DNA of 64,000 bases, taken from NCBI GenBank assembly GCA_963751245.1, contig CAVVTR010000012.1, forward strand, positions 1-64,000, written 5' to 3'. The stretch is from CAVVTR01 sp963751245. Lineage in GTDB: Bacteria > Acidobacteriota > Thermoanaerobaculia > Thermoanaerobaculales > Thermoanaerobaculaceae. The position numbers and the translations under genes were made by a program. Under the pieces are notes generated by a model. The model worked only from the letters and a program-made list of their open reading frames with translations, was not told the DNA's origin and searched no databases. Positions 36,801 to 44,037 of the stretch are shown piece by piece. Numbering within the stretch: the first letter of the stretch is position 1; each line of letters opens with the position of its first letter.

Positions 36801-38190
36801 GAATGGTCCCGGGCACGGTCGCGGCCGACAGCACGGCCTCCTCGGCCGGGTCGATGATCAGGTACGGAGCGACCTCGCCCCCGTACACGTTGGTCCGGGT
36901 CTGGCCCCAGACGTGGTCGTGGTAGAAGAGCAGCCGCTCGCTCTGCTGGTTGGTGTAGTAGTAGGTCGCGGCGCCCTGGCCCGGATCGGGCATGTCGGGC
37001 ACGTTGCGCTGGCTGACGCCGCGCTTCAGCGTGGCCGTCTCGCCGGCGGGGGTGATCCACTGGTGGGGCGTTCCGTCGCTGATCCAGGGGTTGATGCCCC
37101 CGTGCAGGTGGACGACGGCCCGGTTCTCCGTGTACGGCGTGCCATCGGGGCCCATCCCGGCGCTCATGATCGTCCGGTCGATGGGGATGAACGAGGTGCT
37201 GCCAGGCTGCCCGCTGGGCGGCAGCAGGTCGCGGAACGTGAAGCGGACCGGGCGGTCCTTTGTGGCGATGATGACGGGTCCGAGCACCGCCTGGTCGTTG
37301 CTGGCGGCGTTCTTCCACCCGGCGGGGTTGAGGTCCTTGTAGCCGCGGAAGCGGGTGGGCGGCAGGTCGGCGTGGACCTGCTGGTAGAAGTCCGAGACGC
37401 CGATCTCGTAGTAGTCGGCGTCGTTCGGGACCCCGGCCGGCAGTGTCGTGTAGGGGACCGCCACCGGCAGGCACTGGCCGAGGTCGTTGACCGGAGCCAC
37501 CCCGCACAGTCGGGGCAGCCCGTCGACGAACTTGCGCATGCCGCCTGTGACCGTGCCGAAGGATGTGACCACGGCGGAGGCGCCGGAGCCGATGCCGCCG
37601 CCGCTGTCGGCGATCGTCACCGTGGGCGTCAGGGCGTAGCTGCCGCCGGCCGTGACGGTGATTGCGGTGATGATGCCGTTGCTCTTCGTGGCCGTCGCCG
37701 TCGCACCGCCGCCGGTCGGATCAGCGGGGTCCGGCGTGATGGTCACGACGGGGGAGAGGTAGCCGCCGCCGCCGCTCGTCACGACGATGGTCCGCACCGG
37801 CCCCGCTGTGACCGTGGGCAGGGGGCTGTTGGCCCAGTTGGCGATGCCGAAGTAGTCCACTGCGACCAGCGGCGAGGACAGCGCGAACTGGGGCGTGGCG
37901 CCCAGCGGCACGAGGCTCAGGGCCGGCGCCAGCGGGCTGTGGCCCAGCGTCAGGGGGCTCACGCCGGCGAAGACCTTGGCGACACCCCTCTTCTGCGGGG
38001 CCTGGCGGGCCCGGGCGGCCTCGCGCTCGGCCCTGGTCACGCTGTTGAGCTGACCCTTGGTGCCGGGGTGGCCTTGGGCGCTGCACTCGGCCGCCGCAGC
38101 GAAGGCCGCGATGATCATGACGATCGTCGGAACGGGCAGGCGCGAGGCCCAGCTCCGGCGGCGTTTCGGGTCGGGACGGCGCTTGTTCAT
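33877..38190 (-). CDS. Very large multicopper oxidase with inserted repeats
   Basis: 1437 residues. Copper ligands: HLHGG (361-365), YHDHVWGQTR (HDH 424-426), DTHPVHLHLF (1039-1044) and WHCHILEHEEMDFM (1142-1154), the last with a type 1 axial Met. Two Gly-rich beta insertions (about 131-210 and 897-968, GSGYTAPTVDITGGGGTGAT type) lie within the oxidase. After it come an Fn3-like domain (1160-1260), a cadherin-like domain (PPVAVADAYSTPQDTPLV) and a C-terminal module starting CTVTLANQTVSSVQTVQACG. It is exported (VPTIVMIIAAFAAAAECSA). It may oxidise Cu(I), Mn(II) or Fe(II); the substrate is not visible from sequence. Confidence 0.88.
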   Translation of the reverse strand: MNKRRPDPKRRRSWASRLPVPTIVMIIAAFAAAAECSAQGHPGTKGQLNSVTRAEREAARARQAPQKRGVAKVFAGVSPLTLGHSPLAPALSLVPLGATPQFALSSPLVAVDYFGIANWANSPLPTVTAGPVRTIVVTSGGGGYLSPVVTITPDPADPTGGGATATATKSNGIITAITVTAGGSYALTPTVTIADSGGGIGSGASAVVTSFGTVTGGMRKFVDGLPRLCGVAPVNDLGQCLPVAVPYTTLPAGVPNDADYYEIGVSDFYQQVHADLPPTRFRGYKDLNPAGWKNAASNDQAVLGPVIIATKDRPVRFTFRDLLPPSGQPGSTSFIPIDRTIMSAGMGPDGTPYTENRAVVHLHGGINPWISDGTPHQWITPAGETATLKRGVSQRNVPDMPDPGQGAATYYYTNQQSERLLFYHDHVWGQTRTNVYGGEVAPYLIIDPAEEAVLSAATVPGTIPDTANLATADLAHLIPFVVQDKTFVPDDGAPGGQLAAQDPTWDATAWGGYGSLWYPHIYIPNQNPADPGGANPFGRWDYGPWFWPPMNPATLVAQPYPCTSIAYPGETVACPGVPVPSMAMEGMMDTPVINGTAYPFMAVDQAAYRFQILNGANSRGFTFGLYYAVDKDGEVCKGGNAFDAASCTEVSMVPAVVHTANSALPLCSTVTAFPEMGGLTAAAIDPGTGAPLNGTGLPANCWPTSWPTDSRPEGVPDPLTAGPPIIQIGTDAGLLPRPAVIPSTPTNYEYNRRSITVLNVFSHGLFLMPAERADVIVDFASVPSGSILILYNDSPAPVPAFDTRNDYFTGDGDQTSTGGAPDTQPGYGPNTRTMMQFQVTGTGPGNNFSLAALNSAFPAAYETFQHPPNVPEQAYGAATDTYSQIFDTSLTFFNGPLPGITVTDGGSGYTAPTVDITGGGGTGATATATVSDGVITDITVTNPGTGFTSAPTITINDPAGTGATAVATGQTTPMGSKAIQELFELQYGRMNATLGVELPLTNFLTQTTIPYGYLDPPTEFLPNDKVQIWKITHNGVDTHPVHLHLFDTQLINRVGWDGAIKPPDANEVGWKDTIRMNPLEDVIIAIRPKKPVLPWPLPDSIRPLDPSRQLGTTGQFTTADPNNNPVTIYNELQNFGQEYVWHCHILEHEEMDFMRAMILQVPPPDPSNLAGVRNGSNVNLTFTDMSANESSFTVQRDTDPAFPAPTVVSVGASVPNTAYGSTIAFTDQAAPHGTTFYYRVQAVDDNFKPPLTQVWSASPALLSGWSDTATVAGVNTPPVAVADAYSTPQDTPLVVIAPGLLANDTDADGDPLTAAVDTNPAHGTVVVEVNGGFTYTPDTGYSGPDSFTYTAHDPWLASAPAVVSITVTSCTVTLANQTVSSVQTVQACGSLFVGPALQVVSPAALTLRAATMVAFRNGFSLGSGATLTVALDPTLAP

Positions 38191-38825
38191 GGGGTTCACT
38201 CCTCCTGACAACGTCGTGAAGGGGTCATGGCGCGGCCATGCGCCCCGGGAAAGGCGGAGAGCCCGGAACCGATCCCCCCGGTCCCTCCGATCTCGAGTTG
38301 ACGTGACACGATCGCGACTCCACCCTCCCTCCTGGCCCGGCTCCACGGGAGCAGGAGCAGACGGCCTGGGCAGTACCCTCGACCATCGCGGGGCGTCGTC
38401 GGCCCCTGAAAGAACACCACTTTCGGGAAGCACGCACACATCATCGACGTGCGGACCGTTTCGTAAAAGCGCAACAACTACTTGAAATCCAGGAGCCGCC
38501 TGATTGGAGTTGCGGCATCTTCCACGTAGGAAGTACGTGGATGAAGACCGTCTCCGGGATCGACGAGACTGGCCGGTGCGGGGCAAGGTGGCTCCTTGCC
38601 GGCGCCTGAGCGCCCGCCCGTCCACGTAGTTTCCACGTCCGACGCGGTCCGCCACGCAGGTCACTGCGGTACCGGGCACGGTAGCTTCCACGGTTCCCAC
38701 GGCGCCGCGACGGTCTCAGCATGGTAGGGAGGTCAGAGGTCACCCAGGCGCGCCGCCGCTCGCCGCAGTGGGCGGCTCGGTGGAAGTGGTGGCGGCGTGC
38801 TGCCGTGGCCGTGAAGGGAGGGACG
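38191..38825. promoter_or_regulatory. Divergent control region of the multicopper oxidase
   Basis: 635 bases between the multicopper oxidase and the secreted paralogue gene, no convincing gene. It holds the perfect palindrome at 38521-38541 and, exactly 100 bases on, a degenerate copy (CACGTA-GTTTC-CACGTC, 38623-38639). Both genes could be under the same regulator. Confidence 0.6.
38521..38541. promoter_or_regulatory. Palindromic operator, CACGTA-N5-TACGTG (site 2)
   Basis: Arms TCCACGTA and TACGTGGA (8 bases each) around GGAAG. The core and spacing equal those of site 1 at 29734-29752, about 8.8 kb away in the other main control region of the island. Confidence 0.65.
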
Positions 38826-39449
38826 ATGAAGACGGGGGGAACCCGGCTGGGCCTCGCCGTGCTGGCGGTTGCGGCGGCGATGCCCCTCGCGGCCCAGACG
38901 GTGACGTTCGACCTGGACACGGGGGTCCCGGTGCTGGTCTCCGGCGTCAACCTCCCGGTGGAGCAGACCGCGGGTGGTGTCACCGCGAGGTTCGCCGGCG
39001 CGGCGGGGTCGGGAAGCTTCTCGGTCCAGGACCAGGGCACCACCGGCTACGTGCTCTCGCTGTTCTCGGGCCACTACCTGTTCGCCAACGGGCTCGGAAC
39101 GCACACCCTCGACATCACCTTCACGAAACCCGTGAGGAGCGTGACCCTGGCGTTCGCGACCGCGGACTTCCAGCAGGTCGAGACGCCCACCACTCTCCTG
39201 CTCACCGCCTACTCCACGGCCGGCGGCACTGCTCTAATCGGGTCGGTCACGGCGCACGGCACCTACGCGGCCGACACCATGCCCATGGGCACCGTCTCCT
39301 TCGACTCGGGGGGGGCGCCGTTCGACATGGTGGAGCTCAGCATCCCTTTCCAGCCTCAGGGTTCCTCGATCTTCCTCGTGGACAACGTGGTCGTCGTCCC
39401 GGCGGCCCTCAACCGCCCGCTGCGCCGGCGGCTCTCGAGGGTGCCGTGA
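38826..39449 (+). CDS. Secreted hypothetical protein (paralogue of 23840-24463)
   Basis: 207 residues, the same length as its paralogue. Signal peptide (LGLAVLAVAAAMPLAAQ), then TVTFDLDTGVPVLVSG, RSVTLAFATADFQQVETPTT, HGTYAADTMPMGTVSFDSGG and SIFLVDNVVVVPAA. Segment order and many residues match the protein at 23840-24463. The ATG at 38826 has GGGAGG at 4-5 bases. It ends in an Arg-rich tail (RPLRRRLSRVP). It shares a control region with the multicopper oxidase. Function unknown. Confidence 0.8.
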   Translation: MKTGGTRLGLAVLAVAAAMPLAAQTVTFDLDTGVPVLVSGVNLPVEQTAGGVTARFAGAAGSGSFSVQDQGTTGYVLSLFSGHYLFANGLGTHTLDITFTKPVRSVTLAFATADFQQVETPTTLLLTAYSTAGGTALIGSVTAHGTYAADTMPMGTVSFDSGGAPFDMVELSIPFQPQGSSIFLVDNVVVVPAALNRPLRRRLSRVP

Positions 39450-39615
39450 CGCCCCCAGGGTTCAAGAAGTCGAGGCCTGCGGCCGAGCGGCCACTTCTCC
39501 CGGCCGGGCGGTGTGGGGGAGGGAGGCTCTGGTCGGTCGCCGGGGCCGCCCGCCCCGGTGTTCCCGCGGGGAGCCTCCGTGGGCGGACGGCGGCGGCGGC
39601 TGGAGGTGGGATAGC

Positions 39616-41343
39616 ATGGGGGCGAGGCCCATGGCGGCCGCTCGCCTGTTCGGTTGCGGCGCCGAAGGGAGCGTCCGTTTGAAGGTCAGGCTGCGCCGCC
39701 GGCTGAGCTCCGCTCGTGAGGGCCACCCCGATGCGGGTACGGTGCGGGCCGCCGGGGACGGCCCCCCCCCCTTCCGGCAGGAGGCCGGCCGTCACCTCGG
39801 CCGCTCCGGCCCAAGCCTGGAACACCCGCTCCGCGGTGACGTTCTCAGTGGCATGGAAGATGCTCTTTGCCTCGTCGGCAGCGACCAGGTCGTGCGGTAC
39901 GCCAACCCCGCTCTGGTCGAGCTCCGTGGGGAGCCGTCGGGACGTCCCTGCTACCGGTACCTCTACGGGCGCGCGGAGCCCTGCGAAACGTGTCCCGCAG
40001 CGGGGCCCCTTCCGCCCCGGCGCCGGACCTGGCGGTGGGCCTCGCGTCCCGGGGGACTCACCTACGAGGTCTCGGCGACACCCATCCCCGCCGGAGCCCA
40101 GGGGGGGTGGCTGCTGGAGCAGCTCCACGACGTCACCGGTATCGACCGCGACTGCGACGACGCCCGGCTCGCCCTGGGCAGGGAGAGGCTCCTGAGAGAG
40201 TCGATCCTCGCCATGGCCGGTGCTCGCGACGTCGCTGCCGCACTGCACACCATGCTGGACGCCCTGAGGATCCTCATCCCCTGCGACCGTGCGCACGTCC
40301 TCCTCGCCGGTACGGGCGAGGGGATGTGGCTCGCCGCCGTTCTCGACCAGGACGGCCGGATCCGGTCCGTACCGCTCCCACGGTCCCGGTCGGTGGAGGA
40401 GGAGTTCTTCCTCCGGCGGCTGCTGGATGCAGCAGGGCCGCTCCTGGTGGCCGCCTCCGAGCTTCCCGCGGAGTGGAACGTTGCCGTGGGGGGCCGGTCG
40501 GAGTGGCTGTGCGCGCCGCTGAGCAGGGGTGGGGAGCTCGTGGGAGTGCTGCTCCTCCAGACCTGTGCCCCGGACATCGACCGGGCGGGTCCCGATTCTC
40601 TGGTGGAGCTGCTGGCCAAGCTCTCCGCGGCGGTGCTCTTCGACGCCCTCCGGCGTGACGCGCTGCAGCAGGACGTCTCGAGGGTTCGCGGGCTCGCGCG
40701 GCGCCTCGTCGAGATCCGTGAGACCGAGCGGCGGGCGGTCGCCCGCGAGCTGCGCGACGAGGTCAGCCAGACGCTGGTTTCGCTCCTCCTCGGCCTGCGC
40801 GTGCTCGAGAAGGAGATGAAGGCGCACGGGGAGAATGTGGACAGGGTCGAGGAGCTCCAGCGCGCCATCGACTCCGCGGTGGACCAGCTCTACCGGATGG
40901 CCGCCGACCTGCGCCCCGTCATCCTCGAGCGGCTGGGCCTCGAGGCCGGGCTGCGCCAGCACGTCATGCGGTGGCAGGGGCAGTCGGGGATCGGTCTCAG
41001 GTTCAAGGCGCGGGGCCTCGGCGGCGAGCGCCTCCCCGACGTCCTCGCCGCCACCCTGTTCCGGTTCACCGAGGAGGTGCTCGCGGTCATCGTCCAGCAG
41101 GCCGGAGCGAGTCACGTCGACGTTTTCGTGGAGCGGCGCGGCGGTCGTCTCGTCCTGGTCGTCGACCACGACGGAACGGGCCCGGACGACCCGCTGAGGT
41201 CCGGAGGCGACGAGGCGGGGCTGGCGGGAATGGTGGAGCAGGTGGAGGCGCTGGGCGGGGCGGTGACCGTGGAGCGCCAGCAGGGGGGCGGTGTCACGGT
41301 GGCGGTGGAGGTACCGGATGTCGATCCGGATCGTGATCGTTGA
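39616..41343 (+). CDS. Degenerate sensor histidine kinase (PAS/GAF, NarX-type)
   Basis: 575 residues, no membrane segment. A PAS-like region (MEDALCLVGSDQVVRYANPALVEL) with CYRYLYGRAEPCETCP, a GAF-like region (VAAALHTMLDALRILIPCDRAHVLL) and a HisKA_3/HATPase end. The H-box reads RRAVARELRDEVSQTL: Arg380 replaces the phosphoacceptor His (codon CGC at 40753). The ATPase N-box (expected QEALTNVVRHA) reads TEEVLAVIVQQA, lacking Asn, and the G1 region is VVDHDGTG. So phosphotransfer is probably lost. The C-terminus overlaps the response regulator start by 26 bases. GGAGGTGGG precedes the ATG at 39616. Confidence 0.85.
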   Translation: MGARPMAAARLFGCGAEGSVRLKVRLRRRLSSAREGHPDAGTVRAAGDGPPPFRQEAGRHLGRSGPSLEHPLRGDVLSGMEDALCLVGSDQVVRYANPALVELRGEPSGRPCYRYLYGRAEPCETCPAAGPLPPRRRTWRWASRPGGLTYEVSATPIPAGAQGGWLLEQLHDVTGIDRDCDDARLALGRERLLRESILAMAGARDVAAALHTMLDALRILIPCDRAHVLLAGTGEGMWLAAVLDQDGRIRSVPLPRSRSVEEEFFLRRLLDAAGPLLVAASELPAEWNVAVGGRSEWLCAPLSRGGELVGVLLLQTCAPDIDRAGPDSLVELLAKLSAAVLFDALRRDALQQDVSRVRGLARRLVEIRETERRAVARELRDEVSQTLVSLLLGLRVLEKEMKAHGENVDRVEELQRAIDSAVDQLYRMAADLRPVILERLGLEAGLRQHVMRWQGQSGIGLRFKARGLGGERLPDVLAATLFRFTEEVLAVIVQQAGASHVDVFVERRGGRLVLVVDHDGTGPDDPLRSGGDEAGLAGMVEQVEALGGAVTVERQQGGGVTVAVEVPDVDPDRDR

Positions 41344-41968
41344 TGACCACGGCGTGATCCGCGCCGGCCTGAGGTCGCTCCTCAAGAGCACCCAGGACAT
41401 CGACGTCGTCGGCGACGTCGGGGACGGGGCGGGTGCCTACCGGCTCGCCGCGGAGCTCGAGCCCGACGTCATGCTCCTCGACATCGGCATGCCCGGCGAG
41501 GACGGCATCGAGGTGGCGAGGAAGCTCAAGACCAGGTTCCCGCAGATCAGGTTGCTGTTCCTCACCATGCACGAGGACGAAAGCCTCCTTCGGGAAGCCA
41601 TCGCCGTCGGCGCGTCGGGGTACGTGCTCAAGAGGGCCGACGAGGCCGAGATCATCACCGCGATCCGTGCGGCGGCACGGGGAGAGCTCTACGTCCATCC
41701 CGCCATGACCCGGGTCCTGCTCCGCGGCCAGGAGCTCGAGGAGCCTCCACCCAGGACCGCCGATCTCCCCGCCGCCGAGTCCCTCACGCCCAGGGAGCTC
41801 GACATCCTGCGGTTCCTCGTCCGGGGCTACACCAACCGTCAGATTGCCGAGAGCCTCGGCCTGTCCGTGCGCACGGTGGAAGGACACCGTGCCAACCTGA
41901 TGGGGAAGCTCGGCGTCTCCAGCCGGGTGGAGCTGGTCAACTACGCAGAGGAGAACGGCATCGGGTAG
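41318..41968 (+). CDS. NarL/FixJ-family response regulator
   Basis: 216 residues. The receiver domain has the acidic pair (VIVDDHG), phosphoacceptor Asp55 in DVMLLDIGMPG, Thr in LLFLTMHEDE and Lys in GYVLKRADE; all intact. The C-terminal LuxR-type helix-turn-helix is LTPRELDILRFLVRGYTNRQIAESLGLSVRTVEGHR. The start at 41318 lies within the kinase gene, after a GGTGGAGG. It may control the metal island next to it, perhaps through the CACGTA palindromes; that link is inference. Confidence 0.92.
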   Translation: MSIRIVIVDDHGVIRAGLRSLLKSTQDIDVVGDVGDGAGAYRLAAELEPDVMLLDIGMPGEDGIEVARKLKTRFPQIRLLFLTMHEDESLLREAIAVGASGYVLKRADEAEIITAIRAAARGELYVHPAMTRVLLRGQELEEPPPRTADLPAAESLTPRELDILRFLVRGYTNRQIAESLGLSVRTVEGHRANLMGKLGVSSRVELVNYAEENGIG

Positions 41969-42287
41969 GAACCCGTTGCGCCCGGCGAGGAAAGCGGGGT
42001 TGCGATGGCTCCGGCCGCCGGGGAGGGTGGGCGCGACGCCCGTGGCGTGGTTGAAGCCTCCGGCGAGGACGTTCCGCGGAGTTCGCGACCTGCGCGCGTG
42101 GGACGGGGGCCATGAACCGGGCCGGAGCGGTGGCAGGGGTGGGTGAGGTGGGGGTCGCGGTGCGCGAACGCCCATCGAGGGCGCGCGCCCCGGTCGCACC
42201 CAAGGGGAGGCCGGCGCCAGCCGCAGCCGGAGCTTCTGCCCGGCAGGCTCCTGGCGTATCCCGGGGCCGTCTGCGCCGGGGTCGGCC
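41969..42287. other. Intergenic stretch, no feature seen
   Basis: 319 bases between the response regulator and the convergent kinase gene. I see no coding frame with protein character, tRNA, or clear terminator; open frames here run antisense into the kinase gene. Confidence 0.5.
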
Positions 42288-43687
42288 TCAGTCGCCGTCG
42301 GGGGGCGCGGACGGGACCTCCAGCACAACCGTCGTGCCCGAACCCGGGGCGCTCTCGACATCCAGGGTGCCGCCGACGGCCTCCACCCGCTCCCGCATGC
42401 CCACGATCCCGAGCCGGTTCGGCTCAGCCACGTGGTCGGGCGCGAACCCGATTCCGTCGTCCTCGACGACGACGGCCACCCGGCCGCCGTGGCTTTCCAG
42501 GAGCACGTCGACGCGGTTCGCACGGGCGTGGCGGACCACGTTCGTGAGGGCCTCCTGGGTGGCCCGGTAGAGAGCCGTCTCCACCGGTGGAGGAAGACGC
42601 TGGTCGAGCCCCCGGGCCCTGAAGTGCGCTTCCAGCCCGAACTTGCGTCCCTGCCTCACGACGTGCTGCCGGAGCGCGGCCTCGAGCCCGAGATGGTCGA
42701 GGCTGGCCGGACGGAGGTCCGACGCCAGGTCGTGGAGGCTCTCCAGGACGCCGTCCACGGTCTGCTTGAGCTCCTCGAGCCTCGTCGTGAGCGTGGGGTC
42801 GGCGGCGGCCTCGGCCTCGAAGAGCTGCAGGCTGAACCGGAGCGAGGCCAGCGCCTGGCCGGCGTCGTCGTGCAGCTCGCGCGCCACCGCGTGGCGCTCG
42901 CGTTCCTGGACGTCGACCAGGCGGCGCGAGAGGGTCTGCAGGCGTTCCCGCGCGGTCTCCGCCTGCTCGAAGAGGGTGGCGTTCTGGACCGACACGGACG
43001 CCTGGGCCGCCAGGGTCTCGGCGATGCCGACGTCGTCCCCGGTGAAGAAGCCGGCCTCCGGGTGCGAGAGCGTGAACGCCCCGATGACCCTGTTGCGGGC
43101 GGTGAGCGGGACCCCCATCCAGCTCCGGCCGTGGACCAGGCTTGCCGGGGGGGGGACCCGGCGGCGGCGACGTCCCCGAGGACCACCGCGCGCCGGCTGG
43201 CCAGGATCTCCTGCAACAGGGGGTTTCCCGCCGCCTCGACGAGGCTTCGCGATCCGGCGTCCAGGGGAACCGGGTCGCCGCCGGAGGAGACGGCGCGGAG
43301 CGAGAACCTCGACGGCCCCTCGAGAAAGATCACCTCGGCGTGGGTGAAGGGGACCAGGGCGCGCAGGTGCGTCAGGAGCGCGACGAGGACGGTGTCCAGG
43401 TCGAGGCTCCGGCTCAGGGCGAAGCTCGCCTCCCGGAGCAGGTCCGCGGTGCGTCGGGCGCGCTGTGCCTCGTCGAGCGCCCTGCGGCGCTCCTTCATCC
43501 AGTTTTGCAGGGGGCGGAAGGCGAACACGTAGGAGACGGGGAGGGCCACGCCGACGGTCACGAAGACGTCGAGCATGGTCTTGGAGTGCCACGACATGGG
43601 GTTGAGGGGCTCGAGCAGGGCGAGGACCACGACCTCGGAGATGAGGATCGCCGCGAGCGTCACCACGGAGGCCGTGAAGCGCTCCAT
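42288..43687 (-). CDS. Sensor histidine kinase with GAF domain (frameshift in a G9 run)
   Basis: About 466 residues when joined across a frame change at 43147-43155 (nine G; plus-strand view). Two membrane helices (VVTLAAILISEVVVLALLEPL and TMLDVFVTVGVALPVSYVFAF), a helical linker, GAF domain (RSLDLDTVLVALLTHLRALVPFTHAEVIF ... GDDVGIAETLAAQASVSVQNATLF), then an intact H-box RHAVARELHDDAGQAL with His, and an intact ATPase (TQEALTNVVRHARANRV; VVEDDGIGFAPDH; GIVGMRERVEAVGG). Expected tract length from the flanking protein is eight. No regulator gene adjoins it, so it may serve the regulator at 41318-41968. The start at 43687 is uncertain. Confidence 0.82.
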
Positions 43688-44037
43688 TTCCAGGCGGGCG
43701 CCGTTCCCGCCGTCGCTGCCCTTCGCCGCGGTGGTGGACTGCCGGCTCCCGGCGGTGTCGTCCCGCCCGGGGCGGGGCGCTGAATCGGTGTCGCGAGCCG
43801 TGGGACCCCCCCTCTCTACGACAATTCTAGCCTCGAAACCCGGTCGCACCCGCGCCGGCCATCCGCCGGCCGCCGCGGAGCCCGCGGGCTGGCGGGGAGC
43901 CGTGTAAGCCACGGTGCCTCAGCCGTCTGCCCGCGGCGTGGCCTTGACCCGTCCAGGATGACGGGAGTAACGTCCGGGGCTGGACGTGGGGTCTCGCATT
44001 CCCCGTGAGCCATCGACCGACAGGGAGGAATCCACCG
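43688..44037. other. Divergent intergenic stretch
   Basis: 350 bases between the GAF kinase and the M3 peptidase. It probably holds both promoters; I can pick out only the AGGGAGGAA site before the peptidase ATG. Longer N-termini for the kinase would read into low-complexity sequence and are not accepted. Confidence 0.4.

Noticed and set aside
34135..38208. Long plus-strand frames opposite the multicopper oxidase
   Set aside because: Antisense shadows with biased composition; the copper motifs are on the minus strand.
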